64,000 nt of DNA from Streptomyces agglomeratus. GTDB taxonomy: Bacteria > Actinomycetota > Actinomycetes > Streptomycetales > Streptomycetaceae. The notes under the pieces were generated by a model. The model searched no databases. It was not told the origin of the DNA and worked only from the letters and a program-made list of their open reading frames with translations. Location: NCBI RefSeq assembly GCF_001746415.1, contig NZ_MEHJ01000001.1, positions 1,298,501 to 1,362,500 on the forward strand, written 5' to 3'. How positions within the stretch are numbered: the stretch's first letter is position 1; every line of letters begins with the position of its first letter. The translations under genes were made by a program, and so were the position numbers. Shown here piece after piece: positions 50,653 to 59,512 of the stretch.

Positions 50653-50828
50653 GCCGTCACGCTACCGGAGGGGCCCCGAGCGGGCCGTTTCGGAAAAGTG
50701 GTTCAGGTCACTCTATTCAAGGCGTAACGAAATGGCGCGAGCGTGCGATGAACCCACAGGTGTCGTCGCGCTGCCCCTTACGTCATGCGACCTCGCCTAG
50801 TCATCATTTTTGCTACGAGAGGCTCCTC

Positions 50829-52370
50829 GTGTCGGTCAGTCCGTCCCGCCCGTTCCCACAGGAGATTGCGGAATCCCCTTCCCTGGTCGCGCTCATCGAG
50901 CGTGGCAAGGAGCAGGGTCACATCAACGGCGACGACGTACGCCACGCCTTCGAGGCGGACAGCATTCCCGCGGACCAGCTCAAGCGGGTGCTGCGCAGCC
51001 TCAACCAGGTCCTCGACGAAGAGGGCGTGACCCTTATGGTCACGGCGCCCAAGGCTCCGGCCAAGGCGCCCGTCAAGCGTGCGCGCAAGACCGTCGCGAG
51101 GGACGAGGAAAAGCGTCCGGCGACCAAGAAGGCCGCAGTCAAGAAGACCGTCAAGAAGACCGCTTCGGCGACGTCGCAGGCGGCTCCCGCGTCAATATCG
51201 GTAATGGACTCCACCGACGGCGCCGACGCCCCCGCGGCCCCGGCGAAGCGTGCCGCGAAGAAGACGACCGCGAAGAAGACCGCCGCCAAGAAGGCCGCCG
51301 CGGCCCCCGAGGAGCCGCAGGGCGACGCCTGGGCCGACGAGTCGGTCGCCGCCGACGAGGCGGACGAGAAGCCGGTGAAGCAGCCGCAGCAGGGCGACGG
51401 CTACGTCCTGTCCGACGAGGACGAGGACGACGCGCCCGCGCAGCAGGTGATGGTCGCCGGCGCCACCGCCGACCCCGTCAAGGACTACCTGAAGCTGATC
51501 GGCAAGGTGCCGCTGCTCAACGCCGAGCAGGAGGTCGAGCTGGCCAAGCGCATCGAGGCGGGTCTCTTCTCCGAGCACAAGCTGGAGGAGGAGGACGAGC
51601 AGGACCCTGTCTTCCGCCGGGAGCTGGAGATCCTCGTCGAGGACGGCCGCCGCGCCAAGAACCACCTGCTGGAGGCCAACCTCCGTCTCGTGGTCTCACT
51701 GGCCAAGCGCTACACCGGCCGCGGCATGCTCTTCCTGGACCTGATCCAGGAAGGCAACGTCGGTCTGATCCGCGCCGTGGAGAAGTTCGACTACACCAAG
51801 GGCTTCAAGTTCTCGACGTACGCCACGTGGTGGATCCGGCAGGCGATCACCCGCGCGATGGCCGACCAGGCCCGCACCATCCGTATCCCGGTGCACATGG
51901 TCGAGGTCATCAACAAGCTCGCGCGCGTGCAGCGCCAGATGCTCCAGGACCTGGGCCGCGAGCCCACCCCGGAGGAGCTGGCCAAGGAACTCGACATGAC
52001 CCCCGAGAAGGTCATCGAGGTCCAGAAGTACGGCCGCGAGCCGATCTCGCTGCACACCCCGCTGGGCGAGGAGGGCGACAGCGAGTTCGGTGACCTCATC
52101 GAGGACTCCGAGGCGGTCGTCCCTGCCGACGCGGTCTCGTTCACCTTCCTCCAGGAGCAGCTGCACTCGGTGCTCGACACCCTCTCGGAGCGCGAGGCGG
52201 GCGTGGTCTCGATGCGGTTCGGTCTGGCCGACGGTCAGCCGAAGACGCTGGACGAGATCGGCAAGGTCTACGGCGTGACGCGTGAGCGCATCCGCCAGAT
52301 CGAGTCGAAGACCATGTCGAAGCTGCGCCACCCCTCGCGCTCGCAGGTCCTGCGCGACTACCTCGACTAA
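50829..52370 (+). CDS. hrdB: Principal RNA polymerase sigma factor HrdB
   Basis: 513 aa group 1 sigma-70. Region 1.1-like sequence (about 5-70) is followed by a Lys/Ala-rich stretch (about 75-165, repeats such as [14 protein letters not shown]) and an acidic run. Region 1.2 is [20 protein letters not shown]. Region 2 has [17 protein letters not shown] and [20 protein letters not shown]. Region 3 is [14 protein letters not shown]. Region 4 carries the [26 protein letters not shown] at 50829 gives a protein starting [12 protein letters not shown] after a GAGAGG site; an in-frame ATG upstream at 50748 is less likely. It directs housekeeping transcription. Confidence 0.95.
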   Translation: MSVSPSRPFPQEIAESPSLVALIERGKEQGHINGDDVRHAFEADSIPADQLKRVLRSLNQVLDEEGVTLMVTAPKAPAKAPVKRARKTVARDEEKRPATKKAAVKKTVKKTASATSQAAPASISVMDSTDGADAPAAPAKRAAKKTTAKKTAAKKAAAAPEEPQGDAWADESVAADEADEKPVKQPQQGDGYVLSDEDEDDAPAQQVMVAGATADPVKDYLKLIGKVPLLNAEQEVELAKRIEAGLFSEHKLEEEDEQDPVFRRELEILVEDGRRAKNHLLEANLRLVVSLAKRYTGRGMLFLDLIQEGNVGLIRAVEKFDYTKGFKFSTYATWWIRQAITRAMADQARTIRIPVHMVEVINKLARVQRQMLQDLGREPTPEELAKELDMTPEKVIEVQKYGREPISLHTPLGEEGDSEFGDLIEDSEAVVPADAVSFTFLQEQLHSVLDTLSEREAGVVSMRFGLADGQPKTLDEIGKVYGVTRERIRQIESKTMSKLRHPSRSQVLRDYLD

Positions 52371-52454
52371 GAGGTCCGGGCCCCTGGGGCCCCCGGTCAC
52401 CGGCTTCGGCGCCTCGGGCGGATCACTCGCCCGTGGCGCCGAGCCGCGTTCCGG

Positions 52455-52766
52455 TCACGGGATCAGGAACGCGTCGGCCGCCACCGCCGCCGCGAGGCCC
52501 GCGCCCAGCAGCCAGGTGCCCAGGCGGGTGCGGCCGCGCCGGCTGAGCTCGATCACGATCCCGCACAGGATCAGGGCCAGGCCGTACACACCGACCACGA
52601 GAACGGACGACCGGCTCGCCAGCCGCACGACGAGGACCGCCGCCACGGCCACCATCAGTACCGACGCGGCGGCGACGCGCATCCGTCTGGCCTGACGCGG
52701 CGTTGTACCGCCGGCCTGCACGGACGACGGTTCGGTCACTGCCTGTTCCTGGTCAGATGCGCTCAT
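52455..52766 (-). CDS. Small membrane protein, unknown function
   Basis: 103 aa. A soluble N-terminus of about 27 residues ends in a basic cluster (PRQARRMR). Three hydrophobic helices follow at about 31-50, 54-73 and 82-101, the last two joined by SRRGRTRLG. Similar short triple-span proteins are common beside Streptomyces hrdB-like loci in my memory, but I cannot name a family. It is convergent with hrdB; the 84-base gap shows no strong hairpin. Confidence 0.75.
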   Translation of the reverse strand: MSASDQEQAVTEPSSVQAGGTTPRQARRMRVAAASVLMVAVAAVLVVRLASRSSVLVVGVYGLALILCGIVIELSRRGRTRLGTWLLGAGLAAAVAADAFLIP

Positions 52767-52901
52767 GAGTTCGGATCGTAATCGCTCACCCACGACGCCG
52801 TTGCGCCGCCCCGGAGCCCGTCCACCCGCCGCGGGACACCCGTGCGATAGGTTTTGCCTCTCCTTGACCACGACCCACTTCACGCGCGGAGACACAGACC
52901 A

Positions 52902-53324
52902 ATGGAAGACATCGTCAACGGACTTGGCCGCTCCGCCGCCTACGGCGCACTGGGCGTGGTGCTGCTGACGCTCGGCATATTCCTGGTGGACGCCCTGACG
53001 CCGGGCAAGCTCGGCCGGCAGATCTGGCAGGAGCGCAACCGCAACGCGGCGCTGCTGCTGAGTTCGGCGCTGCTGGGGATCGGCGGCATCGTCTTCACGT
53101 CGATCTGGACGACGTACACCGACTTCGGCAAGGGACTCGCGTCGACGGCCGCGTTCGGCCTGCTGGGGCTCGTGATGATGGCCGTGGCGTTCTGGGTCGT
53201 CGACGTGGTGACGCCGGGGAAGCTGGGCGAGACGCTCGTCCAGGAGGAACCGCACCCGGCAGTGTGGGTGACCGCGTCGTGCAACGTCGCGGTGGCGGCG
53301 ATCATTTCGGCGTCCATCGCCTGA
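52902..53324 (+). CDS. DUF350 family membrane protein
   Basis: 140 aa with four membrane helices arranged as an internal duplication. Each half has a helix pair around a VDALTPGKLG or VDVVTPGKLG motif, the hallmark of DUF350. Function is unknown; some members sit near stress or spermidine-related genes elsewhere. The start at 52902 (MEDIVNGLG) is the family start; the frame is open 48 bases upstream but without coding character. A terminator follows 38 bases after the stop. Confidence 0.87.
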   Translation: MEDIVNGLGRSAAYGALGVVLLTLGIFLVDALTPGKLGRQIWQERNRNAALLLSSALLGIGGIVFTSIWTTYTDFGKGLASTAAFGLLGLVMMAVAFWVVDVVTPGKLGETLVQEEPHPAVWVTASCNVAVAAIISASIA

Positions 53325-53362
53325 CCCGGGGGGGCGAGCACAGAGCACGCCACACACGGCCG

Positions 53363-53394
53363 AGGCCGCTTCCGCTAGCGCGGGAGCGGCCTTT
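53363..53394 (+). terminator. Terminator after DUF350 gene
   Basis: AGGCCGCTTCCGC (53363-53375) pairs with GCGGGAGCGGCCT (53380-53392, one G-T), loop TAGC, then TTT. In the rest of the 320-base spacer before the conservon I see only a small hairpin, CACTTG-TTCG-CAAGTG (53583-53598). Confidence 0.75.
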
Positions 53395-53644
53395 GTGCGT
53401 ACACAAGGCCCATACGTCACCCGATCGGTTACTCCTTGCGCACACGCGTGAGCCCAGTGTGCAAAATTGGCGAGTCTAAACCGGCCGGGAAGGCCCGTGC
53501 AGAGGGTTACGCGAATATGCCACCGCACTGATCCGTTCTGGCTAAGCTCGCTCGAAGCGCGCCGAGTTGATATGAAATCACGCACTTGTTCGCAAGTGTC
53601 CGATAGTTCGAAGAAATCCCCGAATCGACCGCCAGAGGGTTTAC

Positions 53645-55228
53645 ATGGTTCGCGTTGAATCGCCTCCGACTGACCGAGAATCCGCCCTTTTCCGCGCGCT
53701 CGTGCCACCCGTCCTCCTGATGGCCGCGGCCACCGCCGTCGCCTTCGTCGTCGTGCCGGGCTCCGCCCGGATACCGGTCGCCTGTTTCGGCGTCCTGGCG
53801 ACCGTCGTCGTCACCGCCCAGGTCGTCCGCCGCGGGCGGGCCATGCGCGCGCTGCGCGCCGAGTACGCACAGCGCCTGGCCCTCCTCGACCAGCGCGTCA
53901 CCGGGCACGACCGGCAGACCCTGCGCCTCAGCAACGAGCTGCTGCCGGCCACCATCCGCCGCCTGCGGAAGGGCCAGTCGCCCGCCGAGGTGATGCGGGA
54001 CATGGTCGACGCGGACCCGACGTACCGCGACCTTCCGGAGCCGGAGCGCGCCCTGGTGCGCTCGGTCCTCGAAATCGTCGACAACGAGGAGGCGATGCGC
54101 GACTCCGCGCAGCGCGCCTTCGTGAACATCGCGCGCCGCGTGCAGGCCATCGTCCACCAGCAGTCCAGCGAGCTGCGGTTGATGGAGGAGGACCACGGGC
54201 GCAACCCTGCGGTCTTCGACGACCTGCTGCGTCTGGACCACGGCACCTCGCTGATCGGCCGCCTCGCCGACTCCATCGCCGTACTCGGCGGTGGGCGCCC
54301 CGGACGTCAATGGCCCGAGCCCGTACCGCTGTTCAGCGTGCTGCGCGGCGCGATGTCCCGGATCCTGGAGTACCAGCGGGTCGATCTGCACTCGATCGCC
54401 AAGGTCGCCATCATCGGCACGGCCGTCGAACCGCTCATCCACGCCTGCGCGGAGCTCCTCGACAACGCCACCCGCTACTCGCCCCCGCAGACCCGGGTGC
54501 ACGTCACCGCGGTCGAGGTCCAGACCGGCATCGCCATCGAGATCGAGGACGGCGGCGTCAGCCTCAGCGAGGAGGCCAGGGGCCGGGCCGAACGCATGCT
54601 GGCCCAGGCCCAGGCGGGCATCGACCTCAACGACCTCGGCGAGACCCCGCGCCTGGGCATGGCCGTGGTGGGCCGGCTCTCGCAGATGTACGACCTGAAG
54701 GTCTCCCTGCGCCAGTCCGCGTACGGCGGCGTCCGCGCGGTGCTCATCGTGCCGCGCGAAGTGATCACCACCGGCCCCGCCCCCGGCATCGCCCACGGCA
54801 TCGGCGCCACCGCGGTTCCCCGGCAGGGCCCGTCCGGCCTGTCCGAGGCTGAAGAGGCGCGTGTCCCCCGGCGCAAGCCGCGGCCGGTCGCCCAGCCGAA
54901 GCGGCCGGTGCACGTACCGGTCGCCAGGGAGGAGGACGTCCCCGAGGTGACCGAATGGACGTCGCAGGGGCTCCCGCAGCGCCGCAGCAGGGGCCGGGCG
55001 CCGCTCGGCTCCCACAACCTGCCGCCCGAGCAGCGCCCACCGCTCAACGGGCAGCCGAACGGGTACGCCAACGGCCAGGCCAACGGTCGGCCGAACGGCC
55101 CGGCCAAGGAGGAGCCGGAGCCGGGGCTCTGGCTCGAAGCCTTCACCAAGGGGTTCAACGGCACGGCGCCGGACCCGTCCGCCGATGACGAACCTGACGA
55201 CGCGTTGGACAAGGGAGATCTCAAGTGA
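53645..55228 (+). CDS. Conservon sensor kinase-like protein (CvnA)
   Basis: 527 aa. Two membrane helices lie near 20-60. A long helical region follows (about 70-230), then an HATPase domain (HACAELLDNATRYSPPQTRV near 265-284, LGMAVVGRLSQMY near 335). The disordered Pro/Asn/Gly-rich tail contains repeats of NGQPNGYANGQANG. There is no classical HisKA box, as is usual for CvnA proteins. In the conservon model CvnA holds the roadblock, DUF742 and GTPase proteins at the membrane like a G-protein-coupled receptor complex. AGAGGG precedes the ATG. Its stop overlaps cvnB by GTGA. Confidence 0.92.
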   Translation: MVRVESPPTDRESALFRALVPPVLLMAAATAVAFVVVPGSARIPVACFGVLATVVVTAQVVRRGRAMRALRAEYAQRLALLDQRVTGHDRQTLRLSNELLPATIRRLRKGQSPAEVMRDMVDADPTYRDLPEPERALVRSVLEIVDNEEAMRDSAQRAFVNIARRVQAIVHQQSSELRLMEEDHGRNPAVFDDLLRLDHGTSLIGRLADSIAVLGGGRPGRQWPEPVPLFSVLRGAMSRILEYQRVDLHSIAKVAIIGTAVEPLIHACAELLDNATRYSPPQTRVHVTAVEVQTGIAIEIEDGGVSLSEEARGRAERMLAQAQAGIDLNDLGETPRLGMAVVGRLSQMYDLKVSLRQSAYGGVRAVLIVPREVITTGPAPGIAHGIGATAVPRQGPSGLSEAEEARVPRRKPRPVAQPKRPVHVPVAREEDVPEVTEWTSQGLPQRRSRGRAPLGSHNLPPEQRPPLNGQPNGYANGQANGRPNGPAKEEPEPGLWLEAFTKGFNGTAPDPSADDEPDDALDKGDLK

Positions 55229-55632
55229 TCCAGCAACGGGCAAATTTCGACTGGATGCTCAAGGAGCTGGCCGACGGGGTTCCGCAGGTCCAGCAAATCG
55301 TCGTCCTGTCCGCGGACGGACTGCGGATCGCCCGGCACGGCGGCGACCCCGACGCCGCCGACCGGCTCGCCGCCGCCTGCGCGGGGCTCCAGAGCCTCGC
55401 CGGGGCCGTCGCGGCGGAAATCCCGTACAGCGAGGGCAAGATGCGGCTCGTCGTCATCGAAGTCGACGGCGGCCTCTTCTACCTGATGGCGGCCGGGACC
55501 GGGGCGTACCTCGCCGTGCTCGCCGACGACACGGTGGACGCGGGCCTCATGGGAACCCGCATGCGCGACCTGGTCATCCGTATCGGCGCCCATCTGACGA
55601 GCCCTCCGCGCCATGACGGGCAGACCGTATGA
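55225..55632 (+). CDS. Roadblock/LC7 domain protein (CvnB)
   Basis: 135 aa. One Roadblock/LC7 domain fills the protein: FDWMLKELADGVPQVQQIVV, LSADGLRIARHGG, GGLFYLMAAGTGAYLAVLAD. Second protein of the conservon, thought to regulate the GTPase CvnD as MglB-like proteins do. GTG start overlapping the cvnA stop, with AAGGGAG upstream. Its stop overlaps cvnC by ATGA. Confidence 0.95.
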   Translation: MIQQRANFDWMLKELADGVPQVQQIVVLSADGLRIARHGGDPDAADRLAAACAGLQSLAGAVAAEIPYSEGKMRLVVIEVDGGLFYLMAAGTGAYLAVLADDTVDAGLMGTRMRDLVIRIGAHLTSPPRHDGQTV

Positions 55633-55994
55633 GTCCCCCCCAACGAGAACGGCGACAACCCGGGACGAAGGACCCGGAGCGGCTGTACGTGCTCACCGGC
55701 GGCCCGGACGGAGCCGAGCGCGCCCCGCTCGACCTGGTCACGATGGTCGTCTCCCGCACCGAACCGTCACCGACGGTCCAGCCCGAACAGGCCGCCATCC
55801 TGCGGCTGTGCCGGGCCCCGTTGTCCGTTGCAGAGGTCTCGGCGTACCTCAGCCTGCCCTTCAGCGTCGTGACGGCGTTACTGACCGATCTGCTCGCCAC
55901 CGAACTGATCGAATCGCGGGCGCCCATCGTCCGCGCCGCCCTGCCGGACCGGTCCCTCCTCGAAGCGGTGATGCATGGACTTCAGAAGCTCTGA
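55629..55994 (+). CDS. DUF742 protein (CvnC), contains a TTA codon
   Basis: 121 aa. DUF742 features: LYVLTGGPDGAERAPLDLVT followed by a winged-helix-like half (EQAAILRLCRAPLSVAEVSA, YLSLPFSVVTALLTDLLATE). CvnC is part of the membrane complex with CvnA, B and D. Codon 84 is TTA (55878-55880), so expression of the conservon from this point should need the bldA leucyl tRNA. The gene overlaps cvnD by 20 bases. Confidence 0.93.
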   Translation: MSPPQRERRQPGTKDPERLYVLTGGPDGAERAPLDLVTMVVSRTEPSPTVQPEQAAILRLCRAPLSVAEVSAYLSLPFSVVTALLTDLLATELIESRAPIVRAALPDRSLLEAVMHGLQKL

Positions 55995-56580
55995 CACGGT
56001 CACCGGCCCGCGCAGCGAGGACGTTCTCCCCGACACGGCCACGGCCGCGGTGAAGATCGTCATCGTGGGCGGGTTCGGTGTGGGCAAGACGACGATGGTG
56101 GGCTCGGTGAGCGAGATCCGCCCGCTGACCACCGAAGAGACCATGACCCAGGCCGGGGTCGGCGTCGACGACAACCTGGAGGGCAAGACCGCCACCACCG
56201 TCGCCATGGACTTCGGCCGGATCAGCATCAGTGAGGAACTGATCCTGTACCTCTTCGGCACCCCCGGCCAGGAGCGCTTCTGGTTCCTGTGGAACGGCCT
56301 CTTCGAGGGCGCCCTCGGCGCGGTGGTACTGATCGACACCCGCCGCCTCGAAGTGAGCTTCGACGTGATCGGGCGCCTGGAGGAGCGTGGCGTGCCGTTC
56401 GTCGTCGCGATCAACACGTTCCCCGACGCGCCCCGGCATCCCGTCGACGCCCTGCGCAGCGCCCTCGACCTGCCCCCGGAAGTACCGATAGTGGACTGCG
56501 ACGCGCGAGGGCGCGGGTCCTGCCGCGACGTGCTGCTGACGCTGATGCGCTATCTGCACTCCTTGTCCCTGACGGCCTGA
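55975..56580 (+). CDS. Ras-like GTPase of the conservon (CvnD)
   Basis: 201 aa small GTPase of the MglA-like group. The P-loop is GGFGVGKT (32-39). The DxxG-equivalent motif is FGTPGQERFWF, and the base-specificity position is AINTFPD where NKxD is usual in Ras, as in other CvnD proteins. It acts as the switch of the CvnA-D complex. The start at 55975 lies inside cvnC. The P450 gene follows 30 bases after the stop. Confidence 0.94.
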   Translation: MDFRSSDTVTGPRSEDVLPDTATAAVKIVIVGGFGVGKTTMVGSVSEIRPLTTEETMTQAGVGVDDNLEGKTATTVAMDFGRISISEELILYLFGTPGQERFWFLWNGLFEGALGAVVLIDTRRLEVSFDVIGRLEERGVPFVVAINTFPDAPRHPVDALRSALDLPPEVPIVDCDARGRGSCRDVLLTLMRYLHSLSLTA

Positions 56581-56610
56581 TCGCCCGACCTCCCCATCCC
56601 TGGAGTGACC

Positions 56611-58158
56611 GTGACAACCCCCTTCCACCATCTGCCCGGAGCGGACGGCGGGGCCGTTCCGCCGCCGGGATGCCCGGCCCACGCCACCACCGGTACGGGC
56701 CCGGGCGGCCTGCGCCGGCTGTACGGGCCGGAACACGAGAACGACCCGATGGCCGTGTACGAGAAGCTGCGCGCGGAGCACGGCCCGGTGGCCCCGGTGC
56801 TGCTGAACGACGACGTACCGGCCTGGCTGGTGCTCGGCCACACCGAGAACCTGCACATGACCCGTACGCCGTCGCAGTTCTCCCGCGACTCCCGCCGCTG
56901 GCGCCTGGTCGCCGACGGCACCGTGCCCCCGGACCATTCGCTGGCCCCCGTCTTCACCTGGCAGCCCATCTGCGTCTTCGCCGACGGCCGGGACCACGAG
57001 CGGCTGCGCGGCGCGGTCACCGACAGCATCGCGCGCATCGACACCCGCGGTGTACGCCGCCACATCAACCGGTACAGCAACCGGCTCGTCAACAGCTTCT
57101 GCCAGGACGGCAAGGCCGACCTGGTGAGCCGGTTCGCCGAGCACCTGCCGATGATGGTGATGTGCCAGATCCTCGGCATGGCGGAGGAGTACAACGAGCG
57201 GATGGTGCAGTCCGCCCGCGACATGATCAAGGGCACGGCGACGGCGAACGCCAGCAACGCCTATGTGATGGGCGTACTGAACCGGCATGTGGCCAAGCGG
57301 CGGGCCGCCCCCCAGGAGGACTTCACCACCTGGCTCGTCGAGCACCGGGCCGGTCTCACCGACGACGAGGTCAGCCAGCATCTGCGGCTGGTGCTGATCG
57401 CGGCGTACGAGACCACCGCGAATCTGATCGCCAACGTACTGCGCATGGTGCTCACCGATCCGCGCTTCCGCGCCCAGCTCAGCGGCGGCCACATGACACT
57501 GCCCGAGGCGGTCGAGCAGACCCTCTGGGACGAGCCCCCGTTCACCACGATCCTCGGCCGCTGGGCCGTCGGCGACACGGAGTTCGGCGGCCAGCAGATC
57601 AAGAAGGGCGACGCCCTGATCGTCGGCATCGCCGCCGCCAATGTGGACCCGGTGGTGCGTCCCGACCCGCACGCATCGATGCAGGGCAACCGCGCCCACC
57701 TCGCCTTCAGCGGCGGGCCGCACGAGTGCCCGGGGCAGGACATCGGGCGCGCCATCGCGGACACCGGCATCGACGCGCTGCTGATGCGACTTCCGGACGT
57801 ACAACTGGCGGTCGAGGAGGACGAGTTGCGGTACCGCAGCGCCCTCATGTCGAGGCATCTGACCGCGCTTCCGGTGAAGTTCGCTGCGCGACCGCCCGAG
57901 GCCGACACCGTCGGCCCCCTGACCACGGCGTCACGCACCACACCGCAGCCGGACTGGCAGGTGGACTCGCCGGGGGGATCGAGCGCCCCGCCCCCCGCCC
58001 GGGTACCGTCGCCCTCCCCGCAGCCCGCCCAGTCGCCGGGACACGCGTTGCCGCAGCCGGCCGCGATGCGGACGCCGGTCGTGATCCCCTCGCAGCGCAG
58101 GCCGGTGGCACCCAAGCGGATGTGGCAGGCGGTCACCCGATGGTGGCGCGGTCACTGA
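56611..58158 (+). CDS. Cytochrome P450, CYP157-like, without the ExxR motif
   Basis: 515 aa. The heme loop AFSGGPHECPGQDIGR has the axial Cys near 373, and the I-helix reads LIAAYETTANLIANVL. In the K-helix, where almost all P450s have ExxR, this protein has EQTLW (302-306): Trp sits at the Arg position, followed by DEPP. CYP157 enzymes from Streptomyces conservons were reported to lack ExxR in this way. A Pro/Ser-rich tail of about 90 residues (SSAPPPARVPSPSPQ) ends in a basic TRWWRGH. GTG at 56611 follows TGGAG; a GTG at 56605 is the alternative. Conservon fifth gene; tail overlaps the terpene synthase gene by 26 bases. Substrate unknown. Confidence 0.9.
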   Translation: MTTPFHHLPGADGGAVPPPGCPAHATTGTGPGGLRRLYGPEHENDPMAVYEKLRAEHGPVAPVLLNDDVPAWLVLGHTENLHMTRTPSQFSRDSRRWRLVADGTVPPDHSLAPVFTWQPICVFADGRDHERLRGAVTDSIARIDTRGVRRHINRYSNRLVNSFCQDGKADLVSRFAEHLPMMVMCQILGMAEEYNERMVQSARDMIKGTATANASNAYVMGVLNRHVAKRRAAPQEDFTTWLVEHRAGLTDDEVSQHLRLVLIAAYETTANLIANVLRMVLTDPRFRAQLSGGHMTLPEAVEQTLWDEPPFTTILGRWAVGDTEFGGQQIKKGDALIVGIAAANVDPVVRPDPHASMQGNRAHLAFSGGPHECPGQDIGRAIADTGIDALLMRLPDVQLAVEEDELRYRSALMSRHLTALPVKFAARPPEADTVGPLTTASRTTPQPDWQVDSPGGSSAPPPARVPSPSPQPAQSPGHALPQPAAMRTPVVIPSQRRPVAPKRMWQAVTRWWRGH

Positions 58159-59233
58159 CCGACAGCTGGTCCCACCACCAGGCGATCGTGGGGAGGGGAA
58201 GCGGCTCGAAGCTGTCGTCGGCCGGACGCTGCTTCCACCACCCCTCGTCCGGCATGTCCGTCGGGGCCGAGGGCACCTTGTAACGCGGGCAGGCGGAGGC
58301 CCAGTCGAGGTGTCCGCGGATGAACTGGCCGAGCCCCTGTACGTACCTGCGCAGAGCACCTCCCGCGTCCCTGAGCACCTGGTCGCGCAACCGGAGGAAG
58401 AGCACCATGACGCGGTCCCGCATCTCCACCGCCTCCTGGAGTGCGTGGTGCGGGTCGCAGCCGAGTTCCTGGCACAGGACGTCGATCAGGTTGAGGTTGT
58501 CGTCCGCCCGCAGCAGCTCCTTGTTGCGGGAGTAGAGGTCGTTGTCCCAGCTGACCAGGGTCCAGGTGATCTCGGTGAGGGCCCGCACCCGCGGGTCCTC
58601 CAGGTCGTTGTCGGGTACGGAGTATCCGGCGACGATCTCGATCATCGCGGTGGAGGGGGCCATCCCTATCGCGCGCATCCACAGCGTGACGTAGTCGTTC
58701 AGCGAGGGCAGTTCCGGGCTGCGGCGCCAGGCCGCCTCCCAGACCAGCCCCGAGGTGTAGACGCGCATGGCATCGGTCCAGCGGCGGATCTGCTGCCGGG
58801 AGGCGTACCGCTCCAGCTCGATGCGCAGTAAGCGCAGCGCCGCCGTGTGCGGCGAGTCGTCCGGCCGGCGTGCGGAAGGGGCCTCAATGGCGCGCATGAT
58901 CCGGGACGTCTCCTGAGCGAGCACGTCCGCGGTGACGTAGGACTCGTCGCACACGCCGTCGTCGAGCGAGAAGAGCACGGCGTGGAACTTGGCCATCAGG
59001 GTGAGCGGTTCGAGCTGCCCGTACGCCATGGTGGACGCCGTCAGTCCGCCGAAGTCGCAGAGGGCGAGCCGGCCGCGCTGATGCTCGTCCGCGTCGAGAC
59101 TCTGCTGGAGCATCCACCGGACCGTCACGTCGTTGAGTGCCTCGGCCGCCGGGTGAACGACGGACGGCACCGGGCAGTAGAACGGCACGATCGGTAGTTG
59201 CTGACCCAGTCGATGTGGCGAGATTACGGTCAT
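58133..59233 (-). CDS. Class I terpene synthase
   Basis: 366 aa. The aspartate-rich motif is DDGVCDE at 91-97, a variant of DDxxD. The NSE triad NDLYSRNKE at 231-239 has N231, S235 and E239 in register. The C-terminal tail ends with WWWDQLS, a typical Trp-rich end. Together they indicate a Mg-dependent sesquiterpene cyclase-type enzyme; the product cannot be inferred. The start MTVISPHRL at 59233 has a strong AAGGGGAGG ribosome site; upstream in-frame residues look non-coding. It overlaps the convergent P450 by 26 bases and is divergent from an XRE-TetR regulator, the probable repressor. Confidence 0.9.
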   Translation of the reverse strand: MTVISPHRLGQQLPIVPFYCPVPSVVHPAAEALNDVTVRWMLQQSLDADEHQRGRLALCDFGGLTASTMAYGQLEPLTLMAKFHAVLFSLDDGVCDESYVTADVLAQETSRIMRAIEAPSARRPDDSPHTAALRLLRIELERYASRQQIRRWTDAMRVYTSGLVWEAAWRRSPELPSLNDYVTLWMRAIGMAPSTAMIEIVAGYSVPDNDLEDPRVRALTEITWTLVSWDNDLYSRNKELLRADDNLNLIDVLCQELGCDPHHALQEAVEMRDRVMVLFLRLRDQVLRDAGGALRRYVQGLGQFIRGHLDWASACPRYKVPSAPTDMPDEGWWKQRPADDSFEPLPLPTIAWWWDQLSVSDRATIG

Positions 59234-59400
59234 GTTCGGCCTCCCCTTGGATACCCCGCGTACGCTGGGGCGTATATGCCCATGTCCGACCATCAATAAC
59301 AATGCAACTGGCCATTGCCTGAGCTGAGTTGATCGGCAGTTGCCCAAAGTCGCAGAAGGCCACTATCACCGCTGTGCCGGGGGTTTTCACGGCTATAAAG

Positions 59401-59420
59401 CTGACTGATCCATCAGTCAG
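59401..59420. promoter_or_regulatory. Perfect 20-bp palindrome, probable TetR-type operator
   Basis: CTGACTGAT-CC-ATCAGTCAG: perfect 9-bp arms with a 2-base centre. It lies 93 bases before the XRE-TetR regulator and 168 bases upstream of the terpene synthase start. Size and symmetry fit a TetR operator. The remaining spacer (59234-59512) shows no other clear element. Confidence 0.65.
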
Positions 59421-59512
59421 GGTCTCAACAACGGTCCATTTTCGTTGCGGTGCCTGGTCATCGCGGTCCCGTGTGTTGTGTTCCTCTCAACGCATCGGTA
59501 CGGTCGCCGACC

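Noticed and set aside
51050..51310. Lys/Ala repeats in HrdB as a DNA repeat or histone-like insertion
   Set aside because: This low-complexity segment is a normal feature of Streptomyces HrdB N-termini.
55061..55105. Asn/Gly repeats in the CvnA tail as a tandem DNA repeat of interest
   Set aside because: In-frame low-complexity linker typical of CvnA C-termini; no evidence of an independent element.
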